DNA from: Chryseobacterium nakagawai
GTDB lineage: Bacteria; Bacteroidota; Bacteroidia; Flavobacteriales; Weeksellaceae
Length of the DNA stretch: 64,000 nucleotides
Assembly: GCF_900637665.1 (NCBI RefSeq)
Contig: NZ_LR134386.1
Coordinates: forward strand, 1,480,501 to 1,544,500
Direction: 5' to 3'
Positions 45,250 to 54,900 of the stretch are shown here, one piece after another; positions within the stretch are counted from its first letter, which is position 1; the number at the start of each line of letters is the position of its first letter. The position numbers were made by a program, and so were the translations under genes. The notes beneath the pieces are model-generated. The model made no database searches. It had not been told where the DNA came from and worked only from the letters and a program-made list of their open reading frames with translations.

Positions 45250-46023
45250 ATGGTTGAGAATAAAATAGTAAATATTGGAGATAAAGCCCTTTACATAGAA
45301 TATAATAATTCATTTGAAAATAAACCCACTCTTGTTTTTTTACATGACTCGTTGGGATCTGTACAACTTTGGAGGGATTTACCCGCCAGGCTTTCAGAAG
45401 AAACCCATTGTAATGTTCTTGTCTATGACCGTCTAGGATATGGGAAATCTTATCCAATGCCTACTCATATAAGACCAGTAAATTATATGGAATTGGAAGC
45501 TGATCTATTAAACGACCTTTTAGTAGAGCTTAATATCAACAATTCAATTTTATTCGGACACAGCGATGGAGGAACAATTGCTTTAATTACTGCAGCAAAA
45601 TATCCGGAAAGGGTAGGAGCTGTAATTTGTGAAGCCGGACATATCTTTGTAGAAGAAGTAACCTTAAAAGGCGTTTATGATGCCTGGGAAGCTTATAAGA
45701 CCACAAATTTACCTGAACGTCTGCAGAAATACCATGGTGATAAAGTAGACATGTTATTCAAAGCCTGGACAGAAACATGGACCCGTGCTGATTACAGATC
45801 CTGGAATATCGAATATCTTTTGAAAGATATCACCTGCCCGCTTCTGTTCATTCAGGGAGAAAATGATGAATATGGAACTTTGGATCAGGTTGATAAGACC
45901 GTTACCCAGGTAAGTGGGAGTGCTGAGGAATACATTATTCCGGGTATTGGACATACGCCACACAAAGAAGCTCCGGAGCTGGTATTGGAAAAAGCTATAG
46001 AATTTATCAGGAATAACTCTTAG
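45250..46023 (+). CDS. Alpha/beta-hydrolase
   Basis: A 257-residue cytosolic esterase-like enzyme. The nucleophile elbow is GHSDGGT (Ser near residue 98), the oxyanion-hole region is FLHDSLGSVQLWRDL, the acid is in the LLFIQGENDEYG segment and the catalytic His is in IPGIGHTPHKEAP. The fold is of the MhpC-like type (COG0596). The substrate is unknown. It lies opposite the Lrp regulator and is followed by a perfect-stem hairpin. Confidence 0.9.
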   Translation: MVENKIVNIGDKALYIEYNNSFENKPTLVFLHDSLGSVQLWRDLPARLSEETHCNVLVYDRLGYGKSYPMPTHIRPVNYMELEADLLNDLLVELNINNSILFGHSDGGTIALITAAKYPERVGAVICEAGHIFVEEVTLKGVYDAWEAYKTTNLPERLQKYHGDKVDMLFKAWTETWTRADYRSWNIEYLLKDITCPLLFIQGENDEYGTLDQVDKTVTQVSGSAEEYIIPGIGHTPHKEAPELVLEKAIEFIRNNS

Positions 46024-46054
46024 CCCTAAATAAATTTAGTAAAATAAATACATT

Positions 46055-46087
46055 AAGCTATCTCAATTTGAGATAGCTTTTCTTTTT
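46055..46087 (+). terminator. Terminator of the alpha/beta-hydrolase gene
   Basis: AAGCTATCTCAA pairs with TTGAGATAGCTT around one or more T and is followed by TTCTTTTT. Confidence 0.85.
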
Positions 46088-46442
46088 ATAAACTAAAGGG
46101 AAATAGATTTTATGTATTACAAATCTGCATATCGGCTTTGATTTGTACAATATGTATGCATGTTTTTCGTAAAGATCCTCCTTATTGTAAAATTTAATTT
46201 GAGACGAATTAAATTATTTCTTTATTTCTAAAACAAGCTTAAATAATTTTTTAATATTCAATTCAAAGAATGAATGACATTAACTAATATCTCAGTACCT
46301 CTCCAGCCTGAAAATTACAACAAATACGCAATAAATATCTCTTCTAAGGGATATAATATTTTCTATTTTTGAAAATAAGATTTAGTGGTTGAGAAAATTA
46401 ATGATGCAAATCATTAAATATTTTGTTTGATCTGAATGTGTG

Positions 46443-46472
46443 AAGAGATGCAAATTTGCATCTCTTTTTGTT
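46443..46472. terminator. Palindromic hairpin after the HD-type gene
   Basis: AAGAGATGCAAATTTGCATCTCTT is a perfect 24-base palindrome, with TTTGTTT to the right. It lies 9 bases downstream of the HD-type gene's end (leftward) and could also serve as a regulatory site. Confidence 0.55.
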
Positions 46473-46480
46473 TCTAAAAA

Positions 46481-47098
46481 CTATAATAATTGGATTTCAG
46501 CAGCAATATTTGATCTTGCCTGTATCTCATACTTTTCCTTAAAATAATCTGTCTTAAAAATACTATCGAGTTCCAGAAAATGGGTAAGCACTTTTTTTCT
46601 CCCTGGTTTATAAAGAAGATCAGGATAAATAGAATACTCTTTTCGTATTTTACGGGTATACTCCATATAGACTTCAAAATCTTTCCCAAGGATGGAAAGG
46701 TCAGCATCTAAAAGATAATTGGTGTCTTTATTTTCTGATTTCTCATGAAATTGGGTAGCCAGGATCTGGTCAGAAATAATTTCTATATTATTTTGATGTA
46801 AACCAAGTTCGGAAAGTCTTTCCGTGGCTTTCAGAGCACTTTTTTCCTCATTAGATTTAGAGGTAGCATTATAGATAATATCATGATAGAAGAGAGAAAA
46901 AGAAACTCCATTGAAATCAGAAAGATCACTTTTTACACTGCCAAGTTCCCTGAACATATTTTCAAGATGAACAAGATTGTGATAATGCCTGTTTTTTTCA
47001 GCGTATTGAGTTTCAATCTCTTTCCATAAGTTGCTGATTAAGTCTGGGTCTTCAGTGAAAAGTAAACAAAGCTGTTCAAATTGATCTTTTAGATTCAT
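46481..47098 (-). CDS. HD-type predicted metal-dependent phosphohydrolase (COG4339)
   Basis: 205 residues, cytosolic. The pattern NRHYHNLVHLENMF near residues 35-50 and SLFYHDIIYNATSKSNEEKSA near 88-110 matches the COG4339 predicted HD-superfamily hydrolases; the LLDADLSILG segment is also conserved. The substrate is unknown. It starts 27 bases after the rhodanese stop on the same strand, with that gene's terminator between, so they are only partly coupled. Confidence 0.9.
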   Translation of the reverse strand: MNLKDQFEQLCLLFTEDPDLISNLWKEIETQYAEKNRHYHNLVHLENMFRELGSVKSDLSDFNGVSFSLFYHDIIYNATSKSNEEKSALKATERLSELGLHQNNIEIISDQILATQFHEKSENKDTNYLLDADLSILGKDFEVYMEYTRKIRKEYSIYPDLLYKPGRKKVLTHFLELDSIFKTDYFKEKYEIQARSNIAAEIQLL

Positions 47099-47117
47099 GG
47101 TGAATAGGTATAAAAAA

Positions 47118-47138
47118 AGGAACTTTTAAAAAGTTCCT
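47118..47138 (-). terminator. Terminator overlapping the rhodanese stop codon
   Basis: AGGAACTTTT (47118-47127) pairs with AAAAGTTCCT (47129-47138), followed by a T-run on the minus strand. The stem contains the rhodanese stop at 47126-47128. Confidence 0.75.
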
Positions 47139-47425
47139 CTGTTTGCTTCAAGAACAGCTTTCAGCTCAGCCCAGCCTCCGCCGTTATAACCGTCCTTTAA
47201 TCCTTGAGCGCTTAGGTATTCCAATGCTTTTCCGCTTCTGTTTCCACTTCTGCAGAATAAAATTACCGGCTTTTCAATAGAAAGGATCTCGTCCTGTCTG
47301 TCTTCTACTTCGCCCAGTGGAATATTTTTGGCACCATCTATATTTCCGTCCATTTCAAGCTCCATAGGCTCACGAACGTCGATCAATTCATAGTTTCCAG
47401 ATTGTATTACTTCTATTAAAGACAT
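47126..47425 (-). CDS. Single-domain rhodanese (sulfurtransferase)
   Basis: 99 residues, cytosolic, GlpE-like. The active-site loop VILFCRSGNRSG carries the persulfide cysteine; the start LIEVIQSGNYELIDVREPMEL is typical. It passes sulfur from thiosulfate or a persulfide donor to acceptors such as cyanide or thiols. The unusual feature is that its terminator stem overlaps the stop codon. It is the upstream partner of the HD-type gene on the same strand. Confidence 0.93.
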   Translation of the reverse strand: MSLIEVIQSGNYELIDVREPMELEMDGNIDGAKNIPLGEVEDRQDEILSIEKPVILFCRSGNRSGKALEYLSAQGLKDGYNGGGWAELKAVLEANRGTF

Positions 47426-47574
47426 AGTTGTTTGTTTTAAACATTAAATTATAGACGAAATTACGTATTTTTTTTTTGAAAAAAATCTTAATGAAACTAT
47501 AAATTTAAGAAAGGACGTTGTATTCAGAAGAAAGTGATGAAGACGGACAAAACTAAAGATTGATAAAATAATCT

Positions 47575-47582
47575 TAATTTTG
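47575..47582 (+). promoter_or_regulatory. -7 promoter box of queG
   Basis: TAATTTTG matches TAnnTTTG and lies 4 bases before the GTG at 47587; an ATG 9 bases further on (47596) is the better start for a leaderless-type message. Confidence 0.5.
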
Positions 47583-47586
47583 CAGT

Positions 47587-48534
47587 GTGAAATTAATGAA
47601 CGCTGGTGCTGAAAAATATTCCGAGCTGATAAAAACCAAGGCTAAACGTTTTGGCTTTCAGGGTTGTGGCATATCTAAAGCAGATTTTCTTGAAGAAGAC
47701 GCCGGACACCTTGAAAAATGGTTGAAAAACAACTGTAATGGGGAAATGAAATATATGGAAAATCATTTCGATAAAAGGCTCGATCCACGATTGCTGGTAG
47801 AAGGTTCTAAATCCGTTATTTCACTTTCTTATAATTATTTTCCTGAAGAAAAAATCTCCATGCTGGAGAACTTTAAAATATCAAAATACGCCTACGCTGA
47901 AGATTATCATGAAGTTATTAAAGAGATTCTTCGTGAAATGGTGGCTGAACTGCAAGAAGAAATCGGAGAATTCGGATTCAGAGTCTTTGTAGATTCGGCA
48001 CCGGTATTGGAGAGAAGCTGGGCCAGAAAATCAGGAATTGGCTGGGTAGGGAAAAATGCGAATCTGATTACCAAACAAAACGGATCTTTCTATTTCCTGG
48101 CTGAGATCATTTGTGATCTGGAACTTATAGCAGATCATGAAACCACAGATCATTGCGGAACTTGCAGAAAATGTATTGATGCTTGTCCTACAGATGCCAT
48201 TGTTTCTGAAAAAATTATTGATGGAAGCAAATGCATTTCCTATGCTACTATAGAATTGAAAAATGACATTCCGGATCATTTCAAAAATAAAATGGAAGAC
48301 TGGATGTTTGGTTGTGATATCTGTCAGGATGTTTGTCCCTGGAATCGTTTTGCAGCTCCTCATCAGCAGAGCAGATTCAAACCCAATGAAGCCCTGAAGA
48401 ACTTCAAAAAAGGAGAATGGAAAGAAATTACTCAGGAAATTTTCTCCGAGATCTTTAAAAAATCACCCGTGAAAAGAACCAAATTCGCAGGTTTGAAGAG
48501 AAATATTGAATTTTTAGAGCGGTCTTCAGATTAA
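47587..48534 (+). CDS. queG: Epoxyqueuosine reductase
   Basis: Last step of queuosine biosynthesis: it reduces epoxyqueuosine in tRNA wobble positions using cobalamin and Fe-S clusters. The protein has 315 residues, or 312 if ATG 47596 is the start. Two ferredoxin-like [4Fe-4S] motifs are visible, [16 protein letters not shown] and [11 protein letters not shown], with the family's upstream [12 protein letters not shown] and [21 protein letters not shown] segments. Transcribed alone, leaving rightward from the rhodanese side. Confidence 0.95.
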   Translation: MKLMNAGAEKYSELIKTKAKRFGFQGCGISKADFLEEDAGHLEKWLKNNCNGEMKYMENHFDKRLDPRLLVEGSKSVISLSYNYFPEEKISMLENFKISKYAYAEDYHEVIKEILREMVAELQEEIGEFGFRVFVDSAPVLERSWARKSGIGWVGKNANLITKQNGSFYFLAEIICDLELIADHETTDHCGTCRKCIDACPTDAIVSEKIIDGSKCISYATIELKNDIPDHFKNKMEDWMFGCDICQDVCPWNRFAAPHQQSRFKPNEALKNFKKGEWKEITQEIFSEIFKKSPVKRTKFAGLKRNIEFLERSSD

Positions 48535-48893
48535 ATTTTGTTTACCAATTTGGTGACGATTCCTGTGTTGGAAATTGTTAAAGTTCCAAATAAAAGCTGA
48601 CAACCGACCATCCCTTAGATTTTAAAAGCTAAAGAGGTTTAGATTTAACTGAATAAACGGGCTAAAAAGTCTTTCCTAAAAAGAAAAATTGACCTTCAGG
48701 AGATTAGATCTCACCGAAAATCAACGTTTTTTTTGTATTCTTTTTGGAGCCGTTTTTACTCTTACTTTAAATCTTTTTTGTGATTTGCTATTTTTACGCA
48801 TATTTGTGAATATTTCGTAATTAAATATAGCCATTTTTTCGATTAAAACAAATACTTTTACTAAAAATTACATATTAAATTTTATTCAAAAAC
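48535..48893. other. Intergenic region before the TIGR02117 gene
   Basis: 359 bases, AT-rich, no gene. I see no clear hairpin terminator for queG. The last 100 bases are likely promoter DNA for the next gene but no TAnnTTTG match stands out. Confidence 0.4.
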
Positions 48894-49577
48894 ATGACTT
48901 TGAAAACCATATTAATATACACTTTGAAAATCGTAGGGATCATTTTGGGAATTGTAATTGTTTATGTTCTTCTAGGATTACTGATTCCATTCATTCCGGT
49001 TTCAGCTAAAGATGATGGAGAAAAAAAGGATATTCCGATTTATATCTATACCAACGGTGTTCATACCGATATTGTAATGCCTGTAAAAAACGACCTGAAA
49101 GATTGGAGTCTGATGATTCCTTTTGCAGATACAAAATCTAAAAAAACAGATTATCAATATATTGGAATAGGATGGGGAGATAAAGGCTTTTATCTGGATA
49201 CTCCAACCTGGGCTGACCTGAAGCTGTCAACAGCGGTAAAAGCAGCTTTTTGGTTAAGCGATTCAGCTATGCATTGCACTTATTATTATGCAATGAAAGA
49301 AGGTGAAGATTGTAAAATGATCATGATAAGCAGAAGTCAGTATCAAAATTTAATCAAATTTGTAGAAGATAAATTCGATAGAGATCAGAATGGAAAATTT
49401 ATGTTGGTCCCTACCGATGCCGTGTATGGTGATAATGATGCATTTTATGATGCGAAAGGAACCTATAGTTTCCTCTATACCTGTAATACCTGGAGCAATA
49501 ATGCATTGAAGGCTGCAGGGCAGAAAGCGGCTCTTTGGACACCATCAGATTTTGGGATCTTCCAGCATTATAAATAA
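48894..49577 (+). CDS. TIGR02117/DUF2459 membrane-anchored protein
   Basis: 227 residues with one N-terminal membrane helix (residues ~8-32, IVGIILGIVIVYVLLGLLIPF) and a periplasmic domain with the family's core IYTNGVHTDIVMPV, GIGWGDKGFYLDTPTWADL and TCNTWSNNALKAAG. Family members are called TIGR02117/DUF2459 and have no known biochemical role, though the fold is compared with lytic or cysteine-type hydrolases. The CNTW segment with its nearby His (GVHTDI) is consistent with a Cys/His pair, but catalysis is inference. Confidence 0.88.
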   Translation: MTLKTILIYTLKIVGIILGIVIVYVLLGLLIPFIPVSAKDDGEKKDIPIYIYTNGVHTDIVMPVKNDLKDWSLMIPFADTKSKKTDYQYIGIGWGDKGFYLDTPTWADLKLSTAVKAAFWLSDSAMHCTYYYAMKEGEDCKMIMISRSQYQNLIKFVEDKFDRDQNGKFMLVPTDAVYGDNDAFYDAKGTYSFLYTCNTWSNNALKAAGQKAALWTPSDFGIFQHYK

Positions 49578-49644
49578 GAATGAAACCTTTGTTCTTGTTT
49601 CGTACTATTGCAATGATGTAGATATATAATTAAGACGAAGTAAA

Positions 49645-50097
49645 ATGAAACATAAGCTTTTCCGTGAACAACAATTAAACTGTGATATAGAAACTGCTTG
49701 GAAATTTTTTTCCTCAGCCAATAACCTTTCAGAAATTACTCCGAAGGATATGGGATTTACAGTATTGACAGAAATGAAAGATGATGAAATATATGCAGGA
49801 ATGCTCATTGATTACTATGTTTCCCCATTATTTGGGATTAAGATGAAATGGCAGACCGAAATTACCCATGTGGATTTTCAGAAAAGTTTCATAGACTTCC
49901 AAAGAAAGGGACCCTACAAATTATGGAATCATCACCATGAGTTTATCCCCAATGATGAAGGAGTAATGATGAGAGACTCTATAGATTATGAACTTCCTAT
50001 GGGATTCTTAGGCGAAATTGCCCATTCCTTATTTGTGAAAAAGAAACTGGAATATATCTTTGATTATCGGTTCAGAGTTTTAAGCAGACTGTTTTAA
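49645..50097 (+). CDS. SRPBCC/START-like ligand-binding protein
   Basis: 150 residues, cytosolic. The pattern of a first strand (LFREQQLNCDIETAWKFFSSANNLSEITP) and the PLFGIKMKWQTEITHVDFQKSFIDFQRKGPYKLWNHHHEF run is that of SRPBCC/Coq10-type proteins with a helix-grip fold, which bind lipids or small hydrophobic ligands. In many bacteria such proteins are annotated as cell-division-inhibitor-like or polyketide cyclase-like. It starts 67 bases after the TIGR02117 gene and may be cotranscribed. Confidence 0.85.
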   Translation: MKHKLFREQQLNCDIETAWKFFSSANNLSEITPKDMGFTVLTEMKDDEIYAGMLIDYYVSPLFGIKMKWQTEITHVDFQKSFIDFQRKGPYKLWNHHHEFIPNDEGVMMRDSIDYELPMGFLGEIAHSLFVKKKLEYIFDYRFRVLSRLF

Positions 50098-50156
50098 AGA
50101 GTTCAGTTATTGTATATAGTTTGTAATTCTGACGCAGGAAGAATCACAATATGATT

Positions 50157-50225
50157 TCTCGCAGATCCCAGAGGTCCCGCATTTTCATAGATTCATTACT
50201 TGCCATATCAGCTCAATCTGCGAGA
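50157..50225. repeat. Inverted repeat TCTCGCAGAT ... ATCTGCGAGA
   Basis: Perfect 10-base arms with a 49-base interior. The left arm continues the TTTCTCGCAGAT 12-mer that is also present at 17363-17374. Confidence 0.65.
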
Positions 50226-50399
50226 TTAAGAAAATCAATGACGTCTTTGTTATTGTAATGAAAGAAGAATCTTTTTTACGACTTTACGGTTTGCTACCTT
50301 CCCCAGAAAACTTCACCCATCATCAAAAAAAATGTGGTTTTATCAGCATTGTTTAAGTTTTTTTAACAGTTAAAAGACAGTAACTCCACCAAAATTTCT

Positions 50400-50407
50400 T
50401 ATTTTTG
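50400..50407 (+). promoter_or_regulatory. -7 promoter box before the RND leader gene
   Basis: TATTTTTG, an exact TAnnTTTG match, 43 bases before the ATG at 50451. Confidence 0.5.
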
Positions 50408-50450
50408 CAGCACTATTGTTTTTACTAAAAAACTAAGTATTCTGATTGAC

Positions 50451-50783
50451 ATGGCAGGTCTGAGGTCACTTTTCTATTTTTATATCATATTGGTTTTTAC
50501 CCTTTTCAATTCGAATTGGGCAGAAAAATCATTACAGAATATTCCTCACCTTCCACATGTAAGCAATATCCATTTGCTGGATGTTTACGAAGAAGCAGAT
50601 ATGAATACGCATGCATTACCTGCAGCGTCTAAAATTGTAAAGCATTCCCTACGTAAAGATGATCCTGCAATTGGAGATTTTTCAGCAGCTTTAAAAGTTG
50701 CCCCGAAAATCAGACTTCCTGATATTGCAGTTTCTACTATCTGTGGAGTGAAGTCTTTTCTCCATCTCCTCCAGTTATACTAG
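50451..50783 (+). CDS. Small hypothetical protein at the start of the RND operon
   Basis: 110 residues with an N-terminal hydrophobic segment (residues ~4-19, LRSLFYFYIILVFTLF) that may be a signal anchor. The rest has no recognisable family; it contains HLPHVSNIHLLDVYEEADMNTH and a DFSAALKVAPKIRLPDIAVSTICGVKSF segment. It precedes the efflux adaptor by 59 bases in the same direction, with a promoter box just before it, so it is probably the first gene of the efflux transcript. Role unknown. Confidence 0.65.
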   Translation: MAGLRSLFYFYIILVFTLFNSNWAEKSLQNIPHLPHVSNIHLLDVYEEADMNTHALPAASKIVKHSLRKDDPAIGDFSAALKVAPKIRLPDIAVSTICGVKSFLHLLQLY

Positions 50784-50842
50784 TTTAAGTTATTGAATTT
50801 CAAATTATTTTAACGAAAATTTTATAACCTAAACATTCAGAA

Positions 50843-51931
50843 ATGTATTTTAAAAATGTAATAATTTGCAGCTTTGCAATATTATTCGCAGTGTCATGCA
50901 ATAAAGACAAGAAAAAAAATAACCAAAAAGAAAAAGAAGTTCCTATACTGGAAATCAAGGAAAAAGATACCTTGGTAAGCAATCAGTTTGTAACGGATAT
51001 TCAGGCTAAAAAAAATGTGGAGATGCGTTCCAGAATTGGTGGAATTATTCAGCATATTTATGTTAATGAAGGACAATTTGTTCATCAGGGACAGCCTTTA
51101 TTCAAAATCAATGATGCTGAATTACAGATGGAACTTTTAAAAGCTAATGCTGCTTTGAAACAAACTCAGGCAGATGTCCGTATTGCGGAAGTGGAGCTGA
51201 AACAGATTCAGAGTCTTCATGCTAAAAAGTTTGTGGCTAATAATGAACTCGAGCTGGTAAAGGCTAAGCTTTCATCTGCACAGGCTAAGCATGCTTTTGC
51301 TGATGCAGAAAAAAGAACGGTACTTCAGAAGATCAGTTTCACTAGGATTACGGCACCTTTTGATGGAGTAATAGATGTGATTCCTCATAAAGATGGAAGT
51401 TTGGTGGAAAATGGAACTTTACTGACAACATTATCCCAGCTTAATGAGGTCTACGCTTACTTTTCAATCCCGGAAAATCTTTATTTTGAGCTTTTGGCCA
51501 ATGACAAGATTGGAAACCATCAAAAGATTGAATTAACCCTGCCAAACGGTGTAAATTATCAGTTTAACGGAGCCTTAAAGACAGCGGAAGGAGAAATCGA
51601 CAGAACTACAGGATCTATTCGTTATAAAGTCCTTTTCCCAAACCCTGACCGCTTGATTAAGCACGGTACTTCAGGAAAATTGATTATTTCCGAAAATCAG
51701 GATAATGCCATTTTGATTCCGCAGAAATCTACATTCTCCATTCAGGATAAAACCTATGTTTTTGTAGTGGATAAACAGAATAAGGTGAAAATGACAAACA
51801 TTAAGATCGGAAGCACACTGAGGGATTCTTATATGGTGGAAAGTGGTCTTAAAAAAGGAGATTTAATCATTTATGAAGGTACTCAGTCCTTAAAGGATGG
51901 TGATATTATTAAAATCAAAAAGAAGTATTAA
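50843..51931 (+). CDS. RND efflux periplasmic adaptor (MexA/AcrA-like) lipoprotein
   Basis: 362 residues, lipoprotein signal (NVIICSFAILFAVSC, C19). After a Lys-rich linker come the lipoyl/hairpin domain (VEMRSRIGGIIQHIYVNEGQFVHQGQPLFKINDAEL), a coiled-coil hairpin (~95-160, AALKQTQADVRIAEVELKQIQ), the beta-barrel domain and the C-terminal DSYMVESGLKKGDLIIYEGTQSLKDGD. It bridges the inner-membrane pump to the outer-membrane channel; the three are the consecutive genes here, 28 bases apart or overlapping. Confidence 0.95.
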   Translation: MYFKNVIICSFAILFAVSCNKDKKKNNQKEKEVPILEIKEKDTLVSNQFVTDIQAKKNVEMRSRIGGIIQHIYVNEGQFVHQGQPLFKINDAELQMELLKANAALKQTQADVRIAEVELKQIQSLHAKKFVANNELELVKAKLSSAQAKHAFADAEKRTVLQKISFTRITAPFDGVIDVIPHKDGSLVENGTLLTTLSQLNEVYAYFSIPENLYFELLANDKIGNHQKIELTLPNGVNYQFNGALKTAEGEIDRTTGSIRYKVLFPNPDRLIKHGTSGKLIISENQDNAILIPQKSTFSIQDKTYVFVVDKQNKVKMTNIKIGSTLRDSYMVESGLKKGDLIIYEGTQSLKDGDIIKIKKKY

Positions 51932-51959
51932 CCTTTCATAATCTTTAAATCAACTTATT

Positions 51960-54900
51960 ATGGTAGAGATGTTTATAAGACGAAAGGTTCTTTCGTTGGT
52001 TATTTCCATATTATTTGTATTGCTGGGAATTATGGCTTTATTAAAGATGCCGATTACCCAGTTTCCGGATATTGTACCACCTTCAGTAACGGTAACAGCA
52101 AAATATACAGGGGCTAATGCTGAAGTTTCCGCTAATGCGGTTGCTCTTCCAATGGAACGTGCCATCAACGGAGTTCCGGGGATGACGTATATGTCAACAG
52201 TAACGTCCAATGATGGGCTTACCCTGATCCAGGTGTTCTTTGAAGTAGGAACAGATCCTGATGTGGCGGCAGTAAACGTTCAGAACAGGGTAACAACCAT
52301 CCTTGATGAGCTTCCTGAAGAGGTAATTCGTGCCGGGGTAACTACTGAAAAAGAAGTAAACAGTATGCTGATGTACCTCAACATTACGAGTACAGATCCT
52401 AGTCAGGATGAGCAATTCATTTACAACTTTACAGATATTAATGTTCTTCAGGAACTGAAACGTATTGACGGAGTAGGACGTGCAGAGATCATGGGACAGA
52501 AAGAATATTCCATGAGGGTATGGCTTGATCCGCAGAAGATGGCAGCCTATAATATTTCTGCTGATGAAGTGATTACTTCATTGCAAAAACAGAATATTTC
52601 AGCAGCACCCGGAAAAGTAGGAGAAACTTCAGGAAAAACTTCCAGTCAGCTTCAGTATGTAATCAAATATAAAGGGAAATTCTTTGAGCCTAAGCAATAC
52701 GAAGAAGTTCCGATCAGATCCGATGTAGACGGAACAATTTTAAAGCTTAAGGATATTGCTAAGGTAGAATTCGGGGCAATGAACTACGGAATGGTTTCCA
52801 AAACAGACGGAAGACCTTCTGCATCCATTATGATGAAGCAGCGCCCAGGGTCCAATGCATCAGAAGTAATTGAAAGCGTAAAAGCTAAAATGGAAGAATT
52901 AAAAGGCACTTCATTTCCTCCCGGAATGGAATTTAATATGGCCTACGATGTTTCCAGATTCCTTGATGCTTCTATCAGTGCAGTATTAACAACCCTTATC
53001 GAAGCCTTTATTCTGGTAGGAATTGTAGTATTTATTTTCCTTCAGGACTGGCGTTCTACATTAATTCCTGTATTGGCGGTTCCGGTAGCATTGATTGGAA
53101 CCTTTGCCTTTATGAATATGATGGATTTCTCAGTAAACCTGTTGACATTATTCGCTTTGGTATTGGCCATTGGAATTGTGGTGGATAATGCCATTGTCGT
53201 CGTGGAAGCCGTCCATGTAAAAATGGAAGAAGGGATGAACGCCATGGATGCTACCATCAGTGCTACCAAGGAAATTGCAGGAGCAGTAGTGGCGATCACC
53301 ATTGTAATGTCTGCCGTATTTATTCCGGTGGCGTTTCTGGATGGTCCGGTAGGAGTATTTTACCGTCAGTTTTCATTAACACTGGCGATCAGTATTGTTA
53401 TTTCAGGGGTGAATGCGTTAACGCTTACTCCGGCATTGTGTGCGATTATTTTGAAACCTCACGATCACAATAAAAAGAAAACAATTATTGATAGGGCTTT
53501 TCAAAGTTTCAACATAGGCTTTGAAAGATTGACTAATGGCTACGTAGGGATTTTATCAAAATTTGCGACAAGAACTACCGTTACTTTTGGGTTGTTATTC
53601 CTGTTTATAGGGTTAACTTTTGTAACGAGTAAATTCCTTCCAACCGGATTTATTCCTATGGAAGACCAGGGAATGGTATATGTAAGTGTAACGACTCCAC
53701 AGGGAGCCACCGTAGAAAGAACAGAAAAGGTATTGGATGAAGTAACGGTTATTGCCAAGAAAATAAAAGGGGTAGAAAACGTAACAACTTTGGCAGGATA
53801 TAGCATTGTAACAGAAATTGCCGGTTCATCTTACGGAATGGCAATGATTAACCTTAAAGATTGGAAAGAAAGATCTATTTCAGTCAATGATCTGATTGCT
53901 GAACTTTCAGAAAAGACCAAAGGAATTGCTGATGCCCAGATTGAGATCTTTGCTCCACCTACTGTTCCTGGATTTGGAAATACCAGTGGTTTTGAATTGC
54001 GTTTGTTGGATAGAACAGGTGGAACCATTGAAAATACTGATAAAATCACCAAAGATTTTGTCAAAAAATTGAATGAAGCTCCTGAGCTGAAAAACAATTT
54101 CACCAGTTTTGATGCCACTTTCCCGCAATACATGATCAATGTGGATTATGATATGGCCGCGAAAAAGGGTGTATCTGTAGACAATGCAATGTCAACCTTA
54201 CAAACCATGTTGGGATCCTACTATGCTACCAATTTTATCCGTTTCAGTCAGATGTATAAAGTGATGGTTCAGGCAAGTCCGGAACACAGAGATACTCCTG
54301 AAAGTATCCTGAATTTATATCTGAAGAATGATAAAGGAGAAATGGTTCCCTTTTCAACATTTATCACGATTGAAAAAGTATATGGTCCTGAAGTACTGAC
54401 AAGGTATAATATGTATATGTCCGCTATGATTAATGGAGAACCTAAAGACGGTTACAGTTCCGGTGACGCTATTGCAGCAGTAGAACGTGTAGCTAAAGAA
54501 GTACTTCCAAGAGGTTTCGATATTGAATGGTCGGGGATGACGAGAGAAGAGATCTTATCAGGGAATCAAACTGTATATATATTCCTCATCTGTCTGTTGT
54601 TCGTCTATCTTTTGTTAGCAGCCCAATATGAGAGTTTCCTTCTTCCGTTACCTGTATTATTAAGTCTTCCGACAGGAATCTTCGGATCCTATATTGCATT
54701 GGTGCTGGCTGGCTTGGATAATAATATTTATGCACAGGTTGCGCTGGTCATGCTGATCGGACTTTTGGCTAAAAATGCCATTCTGATTGTAGAATTTGCG
54801 GTAGCCAGAAATAAGCAGGGATATGATATTGTTCCAGCTGCAATTGAAGGAGCAAGACAACGTCTGAGACCTATCCTGATGACTTCCTTTGCCTTTGTGG

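Larger units (their letters stand above)
46024..46480. other. Intergenic region between the hydrolase and the HD-type gene
   Basis: 457 bases, no supportable gene. It holds the two hairpins listed separately at 46055 and 46443. A 32-codon frame at 46274 has no recognisable features. Confidence 0.5.
50098..50450. other. Intergenic region with a repeat element
   Basis: 353 bases, no gene. It carries TCTCGCAGAT (50157-50166) and its reverse complement ATCTGCGAGA (50216-50225), as well as GTAATTCTGACGCAGGAAGAATC-type sequence near 50123-50145, a repeat motif I associate with intergenic DNA of many Bacteroidota. The promoter of the next gene is at 50400. Confidence 0.55.

Noticed and set aside
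46274..46372. 32-codon frame in the intergenic region after the alpha/beta-hydrolase
   Set aside because: No ribosome-binding site, leader or family features, unlike the bacteriocin-like gene at 56677.
46443..46466. 24-base palindrome as an attachment site or regulator site
   Set aside because: Its position just behind a gene end and the T-run make a terminator the simpler reading.
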